DNA from: CAYMAZ01 sp964526285
GTDB lineage: Bacteria > Bacteroidota > Bacteroidia > Bacteroidales > DTU049
NCBI GenBank assembly: GCA_964526285.1
Contig: CAZGIW010000007.1
Location: 1 to 64,000 of the forward strand
Reading direction: 5' to 3'
DNA: 64,000 nt
Shown: in pieces, positions 51,718 through 60,301 of the stretch
Position numbering within the stretch: position 1 is the first letter of the stretch
Layout of the letters: each line of letters opens with the position of its first letter
Translations under genes and position numbers: made by a program
The notes under the pieces: model-generated
Told to the model about the DNA's origin: nothing
Database searches by the model: none
What the model saw: only the letters and a program-made list of their open reading frames with translations

Positions 51718-53580
51718 ATGAGTAAAGATAAACTTATCAAAGAGAAACCCACAGTTGAAAAATCAGCGATTGTGGTTAAGTTTGTTGGTGATTCGGGTGA
51801 TGGTATGCAGTTGTCAGGAACATTGTTTGCAGAAACAGCAGCATTGTCCGGAAATGATCTTGCTACATTTCCTGATTTTCCGGCAGAAGTGAGAGCACCA
51901 CAGAACACAGTTGCAGGTGTTTCAGGATTTCAGCTTCAGTTTGGACATGAAAAAATTTATAGTGTAGGAGACATGTGTGATGCACTTATTGCTATGAATC
52001 CTGCATCATTAAAATCAAATTTGAAATGGGCAAAGGATGGTGCATTAGTTATTACAGATTCAGATGCATTCAATGAAAAAACCATTGAAAAAGCTGGTTA
52101 TACAACGAATCCACTTGAAGACGGAACATTAGAAAAGTATAATATTATTAAAGCCCCAATTACCACATTAACCAAAAAGAGTCTTGAAGGGATGGAAGGT
52201 GTTGATAATAAACAGGCTTTGCGATCAAGAAATATGTTTGTTTTGGGAATGTTGTATTATATTTTTGATAAACCACTCAAACATACATATGAGTTTTTTG
52301 AAATTAAATTCAAAAAAAATCAGTCTGCACTCAACTCCAACAAGGTTGTACTCAAATCGGGATATGATTATGCTGAAACTGTTGAGGCGATTCATCAGAC
52401 TATCACAGTTCCCAAAGCACCAATGGTGAAGGGACGCTACAGAAATATTACAGGAAATGTAGCAGTTGCATGGGGATTGATGGCTGCTGCCGAAAAATCA
52501 CGAAGACATTTGTTTCTTGGGTCATATCCAATCACACCAGCCACAGAGATTTTGATGGAGCTTTCTAAGCATAAAAGTTTAGGAATCAGAACATTTCAGG
52601 CAGAAGATGAAATTGCGGGAATTTGTTCTGCAATTGGAGCCAGCTTTGCCGGTGCGTTTGCTTGTACAACAACATCAGGACCGGGGCTTTCGCTCAAATC
52701 TGAAGCAATGGGTTTAGCAGTGATTACTGAATTACCACTTGTTATCGTGAATGTACAAAGGGGTGGCCCTTCAACAGGATTGCCAACAAAGTCTGAACAA
52801 TCAGATTTATTGCAGGCACTGTACGGAAGAAATGGAGAAGCTCCTATGATTGTGATGGCTGCTTCTACTCCCGTGGATTGTTTCTATGCTGCTTTTGAAA
52901 TTTCAAAACTTTCTCTTGAACACATGACACCTGCCATATTGCTCACAGAAGGTTATCTTGGCTTTGGTTCGGAATTGTTTAGAATTCCCAAAATGTCAGA
53001 ACTTCCAGATATTAAACCTCCTTATGCCAATCCTAAAAAATCTTACAAACCATACGAAAGAGATCCTGATACACTTGCACGATATTGGGCAATTCCGGGA
53101 ACTCCGGGTCTGAGACATAGAATTGGTGGGTTGGAAAAGACAAATATTGATGGTGTCGTTTCTACTGATCCCCATAATCATGAATTGATGGTGAAACTGA
53201 GAGAAGAGAAAGTGCTGAAAGTGGCTGATAAAATTCCTGATCAGGAAGTGTATGGGAGTAAAGATGATGAATTACTTGTTGTTACATGGGGTAGCACACT
53301 TGGTGTTGTGCGAAAAGCAATTGAAGAAGCCAGAGCCGAAGGACAAAAAATTGCACACACTCATTTCAGATACATCTATCCTTTACCAAAAAATACTGAA
53401 AAATTACTCTCTCAATACAAAAAGATTCTTGTGTGTGAATTGAATAACGGACAGTTTGTTAAATACTTACGTATCAGTTTGCCACATATACCCTACAAAC
53501 AGTTCAATAAAGTGCAGGGACAACCTTTCAATATTAAAGAATTAAGAGAGCAGTTTACACAAATTTTAAAGGAGAAATAG
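51718..53580 (+). CDS. korA: 2-oxoacid:ferredoxin oxidoreductase, fused gamma-alpha subunit
   Basis: A 620-aa protein. The N-terminal gamma domain (about 15-195) contains VKFVGDSGDGMQLSG and FPAEVRAPQNTVAGVSGF. The alpha (pyrimidine-binding) domain (about 235-600) starts with GSYPITPATEILMEL and includes FQAEDEIAGICSAIGAS and VQRGGPSTGLPTKSEQSD, the 2-oxoglutarate-type version of the motif. With KorB it performs CoA-dependent reversible decarboxylation of 2-oxoglutarate (or a related 2-oxoacid) using ferredoxin. It is followed 2 bp later by korB, a two-gene operon. Confidence 0.93.
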   Translation: MSKDKLIKEKPTVEKSAIVVKFVGDSGDGMQLSGTLFAETAALSGNDLATFPDFPAEVRAPQNTVAGVSGFQLQFGHEKIYSVGDMCDALIAMNPASLKSNLKWAKDGALVITDSDAFNEKTIEKAGYTTNPLEDGTLEKYNIIKAPITTLTKKSLEGMEGVDNKQALRSRNMFVLGMLYYIFDKPLKHTYEFFEIKFKKNQSALNSNKVVLKSGYDYAETVEAIHQTITVPKAPMVKGRYRNITGNVAVAWGLMAAAEKSRRHLFLGSYPITPATEILMELSKHKSLGIRTFQAEDEIAGICSAIGASFAGAFACTTTSGPGLSLKSEAMGLAVITELPLVIVNVQRGGPSTGLPTKSEQSDLLQALYGRNGEAPMIVMAASTPVDCFYAAFEISKLSLEHMTPAILLTEGYLGFGSELFRIPKMSELPDIKPPYANPKKSYKPYERDPDTLARYWAIPGTPGLRHRIGGLEKTNIDGVVSTDPHNHELMVKLREEKVLKVADKIPDQEVYGSKDDELLVVTWGSTLGVVRKAIEEARAEGQKIAHTHFRYIYPLPKNTEKLLSQYKKILVCELNNGQFVKYLRISLPHIPYKQFNKVQGQPFNIKELREQFTQILKEK

Positions 53581-53582
53581 TC

Positions 53583-54626
53583 ATGGAACAAGAATCTATC
53601 AATAATACAATCGGCAGAGCAGCAGGTACATTGACAAAAGAGGATTTTATCAGTGATCAGATGGTGAAATGGTGTCCTGGATGCGGAGCACATTTTATAC
53701 TCAATGCTGTTGAAAAAGTGTTTCCTCAAATTGGATATAAACCTGAAAACTTTGTTATTGTTTCAGGTATCGGGTGTTCTTCAAGATTTCCATATTATGT
53801 AAATACATATGGTTTTCATGGAATTCACGGACGTGCACATGCAATTGCATCTGGTGTAAAACTTGCCAATCCGGGACTCAGTGTTTGGATTGCTACAGGT
53901 GACGGTGACTCTATGGCCATTGGAGGTAATCATTTTATTCACATCATTAGAAGAAATATTGATGTGAATATTCTTCTGTTCAATAACCAGATTTATGGAC
54001 TTACAAAAGGACAGTATTCTCCTGCTTCTCCAATGGGAAGTGTGACTAAAACATCACCTTACGGAACAATTGAAAATGCTTTTAATACAGGAAATCTCGT
54101 ACTCGGCGCACAGGGAACTTTTTTTGCACGTGCCGTGGATAATAATATTCCTCTCATGACAAAAATTATGTTCCAGGCTGCAAAACATGATGGAACATCA
54201 GTTATGGAAATCATGCAAAACTGTATAGTTTTCAATGATAAGGCTCATGCTGCAATTACAGATAAAGAATTCAGAGATGAAACTCAACTCATATTGGAAC
54301 ATGATAAGCCAATGATTTTCGGTAAAGAAAAAAATAAAGGAATTGTCATTGACGGAACACAATTGCGTGTTGTGGAAATTGGCAAAAACGGAGTTACAGA
54401 AAGTGATATCCTGGTGCACGATAAATATTCACAAGATCCTGGGATTCACAGAATGCTTGTAAGGATGGCTCCACCTGAATTTCCAATGGCATTAGGTGTT
54501 ATCAGATCTGCCTTTGCTTCAACTTATGATGATTTGATGATTGAACAAATCAGTCAGCAACGTCAGGCAGGAAAAATCAGATCAATGGAAGACCTGCTCA
54601 ATAGCGGTGATACCTGGGATATGTAG
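53583..54626 (+). CDS. korB: 2-oxoacid:ferredoxin oxidoreductase, beta subunit
   Basis: A 347-aa protein, usual KorB length. WCPGCGAHFIL (cluster/thiamin-region Cys pair), SGIGCSSRFPYY, HGIHGRAHAIASGVKLANP and the thiamin-diphosphate motif ATGDGDSMAIGGNH ending with NNQIYGLTKGQYSPAS are all present. It binds thiamin diphosphate and a [4Fe-4S] cluster and is the catalytic partner of KorA. The fused gamma-alpha plus beta plan without a delta subunit explains the need for a free ferredoxin, which is divergently encoded upstream. Confidence 0.94.
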   Translation: MEQESINNTIGRAAGTLTKEDFISDQMVKWCPGCGAHFILNAVEKVFPQIGYKPENFVIVSGIGCSSRFPYYVNTYGFHGIHGRAHAIASGVKLANPGLSVWIATGDGDSMAIGGNHFIHIIRRNIDVNILLFNNQIYGLTKGQYSPASPMGSVTKTSPYGTIENAFNTGNLVLGAQGTFFARAVDNNIPLMTKIMFQAAKHDGTSVMEIMQNCIVFNDKAHAAITDKEFRDETQLILEHDKPMIFGKEKNKGIVIDGTQLRVVEIGKNGVTESDILVHDKYSQDPGIHRMLVRMAPPEFPMALGVIRSAFASTYDDLMIEQISQQRQAGKIRSMEDLLNSGDTWDM

Positions 54627-54735
54627 AGAACCTGTTGTTTAATTATTAATGTTTAATTCTTAATTCTTAATGATTAAGGAATGATTAAATCATTACAGAT
54701 TCGTCATTGGCTGACTAGTAGTTCGCTGATTCGTC

Positions 54736-54840
54736 CCCAGCCGTAGGCTTCACTTTCCCAAGCCAAAGGCTTCCCTTTGGGATAGGGATCACCATGGGAC
54801 GGGATAGGAATCACGATCCCGAAGGGACAAGTCGGGATAA
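54736..54840. repeat. Intergenic palindromic repeat cluster
   Basis: In the 263-bp gap between convergent korB and murD genes there are nested inverted words: AAGCCAAAGGCTT (54760-54772), CCC/GGG arms and CGATCCCGAAGGGA, plus GGGATAGGAATC shared with 60-101. The region is more GC-rich than its surroundings. It may act as a bidirectional transcript end or as a mobile miniature repeat. Confidence 0.65.
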
Positions 54841-54889
54841 TTAGTAGAAGCATCCGCTAGTTTAAATTAATGAAATAAACAAAACTCGT

Positions 54890-56269
54890 TCAACCCTCAA
54901 CAACAATCTTCCTAAACGCTTCTCCTCTTTCTTCAAAATTTTTAAACTGGTCATAACTTGATGCCGCAGGCGAAAGTAAACAAATTTCATCCTTCGCAGT
55001 TAACGAAATTGCATGTCTAACACTTTGTTCAAATTCCTGATGATAAAAAAGATGCTTATTGTGGGTGCGTTTGTGGGTTTCTTCATACATTCTCAATCCT
55101 GCATCACCGTAAAAACAAATTGTATTCACATTGCCAGAAAAAATCTGAGTTAGAAATTTATCATAGGGCAATCCTCTGTCCATTCCTCCAAGAATAAGAG
55201 TCGTAACAGGATTAAGAGCCTCTATGGCAGCAAGTGTTGCCTCAGGAATAGTGGCAATGCTGTCATTGTAAAAAATTCTGCCACTTTGTGTTACGATTTT
55301 TTCCATTCTATGGGGCAAACCAATGAATGTTTTAAGCCCTGTATGTATTTCGTCAATATTCAGGTTCAGAAAATGACAGGCACAAACAGCTGAAAGACAA
55401 TTAGATACATTGTGTTTCCCTTTAAGCTGCAATTCATCCACACAAATCACTTGCTTCGTTTTTTCATTCCTGTGACAAATAATATTGTCTTTAACAAAAG
55501 CACCGATGAGTCCATGATCACGCAGCGAGTAATGCAAAATATCAGCAGGGGTATGTTCAAACGTAGCCATAACCTCATTTTCATCATTATTGAGTATGAT
55601 GCAGTCATGCTTCTTCTGATATTTGAAAATATTTCTTTTCGCATTGTAATATCGTTCATTATCAGGATAATAATCCAGATGCTCAGGGAAAAGATTGAGC
55701 AAGATAGCAACTTTTGGAGCTGAAGAAATGTATTGTAACTGATGTGACGATACTTCAAATACCGCATAATCAACAGACTGCAGTTGTTCTATCACATCAA
55801 ATGGAGGAATACCAATATTTCCTGCCAGGGGAATATTGTTGTATTTCACATTCAACATATGAGCAATAAGTGATGAGGTGGTGCTTTTTCCTTTGGTTCC
55901 AGTAATGGCAACAATCTTTTGTCCAAAATGCCGGAAAATAAAATCTGTTTGTGAACTTATTTTTACCTGTGGCGGAACTACAGTGCCGAACAATGGAATA
56001 CCTGGTGAAATAAAAATATAATCTGTTTTGTTGAAAATATTCAGATAATCTTTTCCCTCAAGTATCTCAATATAAGCATCATTATTCAATAACTGATTTG
56101 AAATGGCATTGGGGTTTTGATCTGCAATAACAAGTTTCAAATCAGGGCAATACTTGCGAATAAGCATATATGTAGATTTCCCTTCGCGACCAAAACCAAG
56201 GATTCCCACATGCCTGTATGGTGCAAATTCCTGTTTAAACAGTTCTGACAAATTCTCTAAGCTGTTCAT
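54890..56269 (-). CDS. UDP-N-acetylmuramoyl-L-alanine-glutamate ligase (MurD type, probably L-Glu-specific MurD2)
   Basis: A 459-aa Mur ligase. The N-terminal UDP-binding Rossmann domain has VGILGFGREGKST (22-32). The central ATPase domain has AITGTKGKSTTSSL (GTKGKST 124-130) and SSHQL, and the C-terminal domain has LILGGMDRGLPYD and LLSPAAASSYD-like wording (LLSPAASSYDQF). It adds glutamate to UDP-MurNAc-L-Ala. Its start lies inside the 3' end of the upstream gene (35-nt overlap), which encodes a PP-loop protein best matched to MurL; MurD2 plus MurL together supply D-Glu through L-Glu addition and epimerisation. Whether this enzyme takes L- or D-Glu is not readable from sequence. Confidence 0.85.
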   Translation of the reverse strand: MNSLENLSELFKQEFAPYRHVGILGFGREGKSTYMLIRKYCPDLKLVIADQNPNAISNQLLNNDAYIEILEGKDYLNIFNKTDYIFISPGIPLFGTVVPPQVKISSQTDFIFRHFGQKIVAITGTKGKSTTSSLIAHMLNVKYNNIPLAGNIGIPPFDVIEQLQSVDYAVFEVSSHQLQYISSAPKVAILLNLFPEHLDYYPDNERYYNAKRNIFKYQKKHDCIILNNDENEVMATFEHTPADILHYSLRDHGLIGAFVKDNIICHRNEKTKQVICVDELQLKGKHNVSNCLSAVCACHFLNLNIDEIHTGLKTFIGLPHRMEKIVTQSGRIFYNDSIATIPEATLAAIEALNPVTTLILGGMDRGLPYDKFLTQIFSGNVNTICFYGDAGLRMYEETHKRTHNKHLFYHQEFEQSVRHAISLTAKDEICLLSPAASSYDQFKNFEERGEAFRKIVVEG

Positions 56270-57623
56270 ACAAGTTTGTTGTTAAATAATGTTGATTATC
56301 AAATTGTTCCATGATTATATTAAAAAAACTCTCTTTGCTGATTTCACAAAATAGTTCGTTTTTCATATAGTGTGCAAGCAAAACCGGAAGATTTTTATCA
56401 GAATAATGTTGTTTTATGGCAAAACTCAGTGCCAGATTAATTTCATCAGGTGTGCCTACACATTCAAATGGTTTCACCTCAGCTTTGCCGATGAGTTGAT
56501 CAAAAACATGAAGTAATTTTTCATTGTTAAAAATATCATAACCAAAAATTATGTTCACTTTTTTCGGTCCCATGAACGGCAGCATGATGATTGCAGTAAA
56601 AAGGCATTTGGAACATTGACCGCACCAAATATTTTGTTTACTTCCGGTATTGCAGCTTCTGAATAAGTGGTGATACTTGTCAAACCGGCTGAATACATGT
56701 GCTATCTGCAACTCTGAAAGAGGTCTGAGTATGCTGAAGTAATTCATTTGAGGATGGAGATACTGATGAACATATGATTTGAAATCGCTTTCAAACTCAA
56801 ATGATTTTGAGTATTGATGGTTAATATTGGTGCCCGGAACGGTTGCTTCATTTGCACTTGATTCATTACTTAATGCTACGTTTGATATCCCTGTAGCGCA
56901 GGAAACAATAAGAGAGTGAAAAGCCAAAAGAGATGAAAACGGGGTATGACCATTGAGATAGCCCTGGTCATTCAGTTTGAGCAGAAGTGGGTCTATTGTT
57001 CTTTCAATAATGAAACAATCAGATATTGGTATTTCTGCAGCTTCAACAGAGTCAGTCATTGCTTTTCGCGGATTGACCAGCATGGGTTTGACAGTATAAT
57101 CAGCAGATTTAAGAAATTCAAGACTTACAACAGAATCTTTACCTCCGCCCACGGGCACAATATGTGTATCATTTTCAGAAAAACAACATTCAACAGGTTT
57201 TAAAGCATTTTCAGACTCACATTGAATTTCCATAAATTCTTTCGGGTCAGCATGAATTGAATTTAACCAGAAAAATTCACCCAGTCCCTGAAAATACAAT
57301 TTTTTCCACCATTGTATCTGTGTATTATCAAGCAGAAATGGTTTTATTAGTACTTTTTTTGTGCAAAATGCCTTCCAGTAGCTGATGAGTTCAACCATAC
57401 CCACGTGAAATAAAAGAATTTTGATATCTTCATTATTAATATGTGTGCAACTTTTTAGAAAGAAAGTTGTTTTTGGTTTAAAGAAAAATGTATTATCAAC
57501 AGAAAACCGGAAAATAACATGAATGGAATTACCGTTAATATGATAATCAAAGCCTTCAAATGAAAAAATTTGGTATTTTTCTCTGAGACTAGTATATTTG
57601 TCAAAATTTTCCTGACGATTCAT
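56235..57623 (-). CDS. Probable MurL: UDP-MurNAc-L-Ala-L-Glu epimerase
   Basis: A 462-aa protein. The N-terminal half is an unusual beta-rich domain followed by WWKKLYFQGLGEFFWLN (about 105-121). The C-terminal half is an ATP-pyrophosphatase-like domain with PVGGGKDSV (GGGKDS at 159-164) and, near the end, a CGQCSKC motif. MurL, characterised in Xanthomonas oryzae, is an ATP-dependent epimerase of this PP-loop type encoded next to murD2; the same pair overlaps here. I infer function from the PP-loop, the length and this neighbour. A consensus -7 box on the minus strand (57652-57659) lies 28 nt before the start. Confidence 0.75.
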   Translation of the reverse strand: MNRQENFDKYTSLREKYQIFSFEGFDYHINGNSIHVIFRFSVDNTFFFKPKTTFFLKSCTHINNEDIKILLFHVGMVELISYWKAFCTKKVLIKPFLLDNTQIQWWKKLYFQGLGEFFWLNSIHADPKEFMEIQCESENALKPVECCFSENDTHIVPVGGGKDSVVSLEFLKSADYTVKPMLVNPRKAMTDSVEAAEIPISDCFIIERTIDPLLLKLNDQGYLNGHTPFSSLLAFHSLIVSCATGISNVALSNESSANEATVPGTNINHQYSKSFEFESDFKSYVHQYLHPQMNYFSILRPLSELQIAHVFSRFDKYHHLFRSCNTGSKQNIWCGQCSKCLFTAIIMLPFMGPKKVNIIFGYDIFNNEKLLHVFDQLIGKAEVKPFECVGTPDEINLALSFAIKQHYSDKNLPVLLAHYMKNELFCEISKESFFNIIMEQFDNQHYLTTNLYEQLREFVRTV

Positions 57624-57651
57624 TGAAACGGTATAATTTTTGAAAAACGCT

Positions 57652-57659
57652 CAAAATTA
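57652..57659 (-). promoter_or_regulatory. -7 box TAATTTTG upstream of murL-murD pair
   Basis: A TAnnTTTG match on the minus strand, 28 nt before the start at 57623. It sits in the 53-bp divergent gap with the YqgE gene. Confidence 0.55.
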
Positions 57660-57676
57660 GCAAATATTCACAAATC

Positions 57677-58261
57677 ATGACCCACAAGTTTGAAATTAAG
57701 TCAAATTCTCAGAAACCTGCAACAGGAAAGATACTCATATCAGAGCCTTTGCTGCAGGATGCCTATTTCAGGCGTTCGGTTGTGTTGTTAATTGAACATT
57801 CTGAACAGGAAGGCACGGTTGGTGTAATTCTGAACAAACCTCTTGATGTGACTTTTAATAAGGTAGTCAAAAATTCCCCGGTGCTTGAAGCAGGGATGTA
57901 TCTTGGGGGACCTGTTGAAACAGGGAATGTGTATTTTCTGCACACACTTGGCGACAGAATAGAAAATTCAATAGAAATCAACAAAGGTCTTTTTTGGGGA
58001 GGAAATATTGAGCAGGTGAATGAACTCATCAGACTGAATATCATTTTACCTGAAAGTATCAGGTTTTTTATAGGTTATTCGGGTTGGGAGCCAAAACAAC
58101 TGGACAATGAGTTGAAATTAAACAGTTGGGCTATTGTAAAAGCAACATCTAAAGAAATATGGAAGCAGACTCCCTCCGGTCTTTGGCTGGCAATGGTGAA
58201 TAAACTTGGCAATAACTACGATTTCTGGAAAAAAATGCCCGAAGATCCTTTGATGAATTGA
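57677..58261 (+). CDS. YqgE/AlgH family protein (UPF0301)
   Basis: A 194-aa protein, the usual UPF0301 length. It has GKILISEPLLQDAYFRRSVVLLIEHSEQ, of which GKILISEP and VVLLIEH are family hallmarks, then GVILNKPLD, LGGPVETGNVYFLH and the C-terminal FIGYSGWEPKQLDNEL. The family is cytoplasmic and conserved but of unclear function (AlgH is linked to alginate regulation in Pseudomonas). It is divergent from the murL-murD pair and followed by a 499-bp non-coding repeat region. Confidence 0.93.
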   Translation: MTHKFEIKSNSQKPATGKILISEPLLQDAYFRRSVVLLIEHSEQEGTVGVILNKPLDVTFNKVVKNSPVLEAGMYLGGPVETGNVYFLHTLGDRIENSIEINKGLFWGGNIEQVNELIRLNIILPESIRFFIGYSGWEPKQLDNELKLNSWAIVKATSKEIWKQTPSGLWLAMVNKLGNNYDFWKKMPEDPLMN

Positions 58262-58322
58262 TTAAATCAATATGGCATGGCTAAACGGGAGAAACACGCT
58301 TTGCCATGTACTTGCTAAACTT

Positions 58323-58760
58323 GAGTCATTCGGTGTGAGGTTGGGAAGCTGGTAACGTTGAACGTCATTCGGTGTTCGGCTCTTTCAGGCTGAAAGCCAA
58401 ATGTTACTTCAGTGAGTTTTAGACCTATTTCCTGGTTCGGCATGGTTCACCGACCTCTCACGTCACATTTGTCACACCAAACCACAATCGCGACACATTC
58501 CCCTCATGGAGGGGTGGCCGCTTGCATGCCATCAGCTGCAAAGGCCGAAATTGATGCGGACGGGGTGGTCAAAACGAGACTCCCAGCAACCTCCGCAAAC
58601 GGATTAGCCCCTGTTTGCCGAAGGCGGACGGGGTGGTAAAACGACCACTAAAATATCGAATCATAAATAACGAATGTCGAATGATGAAGTGTTTGTATCA
58701 TTTCTTTGTTAGATATTTCACAATATAAAAAAAAATATTAGTTTTGGAAAAAAATAACCA
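58323..58760. repeat. Long non-coding direct repeat, unit 1
   Basis: This region (58323-58760) is repeated at 59390-59780 (offset 1067 bp at the left end). It holds the hairpin CCCCTCATGGAGGGG and the word GCGGACGGGGTGGT, and it is markedly more GC-rich than neighbouring genes. Compared with unit 2 it has an extra segment of about 70 bp (near 58572-58640) bounded by two copies of GCGGACGGGGTGGT. A short open frame across the unit (58412-58639) is probably not a gene. It ends with the promoter and start of the paralogous gene. Confidence 0.8.
58739..58746 (+). promoter_or_regulatory. -7 box TAGTTTTG upstream of tandem paralogue 1
   Basis: A TAnnTTTG match 14 nt before the ATG at 58761. The same box and spacing recur in unit 2. 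Confidence 0.6.
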
Positions 58761-59309
58761 ATGAAAGTTACAAAAACAATATGTTTAATTACCTGTATGC
58801 TTATATCTTTTATGGTTTTTGGGCAAAAGAATCTCCCTTTTCCCGGTTTCCAACTGGGCTATAGCTATAGCAAAGCTCATATAGTTGATGGAGGAATAAA
58901 TGCATATTGGTTTAAAACATCACCCAATAAAAATTATCATGTTTTTGGCCCATTTTTAGCAGCAACAGCAATATTCACAAAAGATGCGTTATATGTGGGG
59001 CAGAGGCTGGGATTTAACTATCATTTTATGTATACTAATGTAGTTCCAGGAAAACTTGAATATTCATTTCGTATTTCGCCTGCAATAGAAAACAACTGTA
59101 AAGATGACATACGAATTGGGGCTGATCTGGGAATAAGCTATTTGGGTTTGTATCTTTACGCTGGTTATTATGAGCCTGTTGGTAGTTTTGAATCAGAACG
59201 TTTTACAAAATTCAGATTCGGATTCAGGTATGTGTTCAATTTATGGGAAGACAAGGACGATAAGATTTTTGATTTTTCTTTTTTAAGAGGTCTTAACCTT
59301 TCCAAGTAG
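58761..59309 (+). CDS. Hypothetical outer-membrane beta-barrel-like protein, tandem paralogue 1
   Basis: A 182-aa protein with a signal peptide ending at MVFGQ. The mature part has alternating strands (LPFPGFQLGYSYSKAHIVDG, YHVFGPFLAATAIF, VGQRLGFNYHFMYTNVVPG, KFRFGFRYVFN) typical of a small beta-barrel or barrel-like protein. The paralogue at 59781 is nearly identical in the N-terminal 50 residues and in the C-terminal RISPAIENNCKDD block, with a changed middle. No family is recognised. It is preceded by its own -7 box and a long repeat. Confidence 0.7.
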   Translation: MKVTKTICLITCMLISFMVFGQKNLPFPGFQLGYSYSKAHIVDGGINAYWFKTSPNKNYHVFGPFLAATAIFTKDALYVGQRLGFNYHFMYTNVVPGKLEYSFRISPAIENNCKDDIRIGADLGISYLGLYLYAGYYEPVGSFESERFTKFRFGFRYVFNLWEDKDDKIFDFSFLRGLNLSK

Positions 59310-59389
59310 TTATTGGAGAAATGATGAAGCAGGCTGAGCCTCATCCGAAATTCACCGTAAGGATTGTACGCAAGGGTAGCACTGAACGA

Positions 59390-59780
59390 GAGTCATACGT
59401 TGTGCGGTTGGGAAGCTGGTAACGTTGAACGTCATTCGGTGTTCGGCTCTTCCAGGCTGAAAGCCTAATGTTACTTCAGTGAGTTTTAGACCTATTTCCT
59501 GGTTCGGCATGGTTCACCGACCTCTCACGTCACATTTGTCACACCAAACCACAATCGCGACACATTCCCCTCATGGAGGGGTGGCCGCTTGCATGCCATC
59601 AGCTGCAAAGGCCGAAATTGATGCGGACGGGGTGGTACGACCACTAAAATATCGAATCATGCTCCGAAGGAGTCCCTCTGGGAAATAACGAATGTCGAAT
59701 GATGAAGTGTTTGGATTATTTCTTTGTTAGATATTTCACAACATAAAAAAAAATACTAGTTTTGGAAAAAAAAATAACCA
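59390..59780. repeat. Long non-coding direct repeat, unit 2
   Basis: Second copy of the repeat at 58323-58760. It lacks the 70-bp segment found in unit 1 and carries instead a 22-bp palindrome-containing insert (near 59661-59682, with CTCCGAAGGAG) after ATCGAATCAT. The rest is nearly identical, so the duplication is recent. Confidence 0.8.
59757..59764 (+). promoter_or_regulatory. -7 box TAGTTTTG upstream of tandem paralogue 2
   Basis: A TAnnTTTG match 16 nt before the ATG at 59781, conserved with the equivalent box of paralogue 1. Confidence 0.6.
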
Positions 59781-60269
59781 ATGAAAGTTACAAAAACAAT
59801 ATGTTTAATTACCTGTATGCTTATATCTTTTATGGTTTTTGGGCAAAAGAATCTCCCTTTTCCCGGTTTCCAACTGGGCTATAGCTATAGCAAAGCTCAT
59901 ATAGTTGAGGGAGGAATTAATGCATATTGGTTTAAGAAAACACCCAATGTACACTATCATGTGTTTGGACCATTTTTAACAGCCACCGGAATATTCACCA
60001 AAGATGCGTCTTATGTAGGGCAGAGGTTTGGATTTAATTATCATTTTATGTATAAGTATGCATTTCGTATTTCGCCTGCAATAGAAAACAACTGTAAAGA
60101 TGACATACGAATTGGGGCTGACCTGGGAATAAGCTATTTAGGTTTGTATCTTTACGCTGGTTATTATGAGCCTGTTGGAAATTTTGAATCCGATCGTTTT
60201 ACAAAATTCAGATTCGGAATCAGGTATGTGCTGAACTGGTATTGGACCAATGTGAATTTCTTCATTTAG
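59781..60269 (+). CDS. Hypothetical outer-membrane beta-barrel-like protein, tandem paralogue 2
   Basis: A 162-aa paralogue of 58761-59309. The signal peptide and first 45 codons are nearly identical. The central part differs by substitutions (KKTPNVHYHVFGPFLTATGIF), and a few codons are missing where paralogue 1 reads TNVVPGKLEY. The RISPAIENNCKDD to YEPVG block is almost the same, but the C-terminus is shorter and different (YVLNWYWTNVNFFI). It ends near a convergent radical SAM gene. Function unknown. Confidence 0.68.
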   Translation: MKVTKTICLITCMLISFMVFGQKNLPFPGFQLGYSYSKAHIVEGGINAYWFKKTPNVHYHVFGPFLTATGIFTKDASYVGQRFGFNYHFMYKYAFRISPAIENNCKDDIRIGADLGISYLGLYLYAGYYEPVGNFESDRFTKFRFGIRYVLNWYWTNVNFFI

Positions 60270-60301
60270 TTTTTTGACTAAAGGTTGGTTGAAACGAAGA
60301 T

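Noticed and set aside
57632..57642. TATAATTTTTG as a -7 box for the YqgE gene
   Set aside because: It has one extra T relative to TAnnTTTG, so it is only a near match. The perfect box nearby is on the minus strand for the murL-murD pair.
58412..58639. A 75-aa open frame (and a 69-aa version in the second unit) starting MSFRPISWFG in the long repeats
   Set aside because: The frame follows the repeat, changes its end with the indels between units, and has no start context or coding signature. The conservation is fully explained by the recent DNA duplication.
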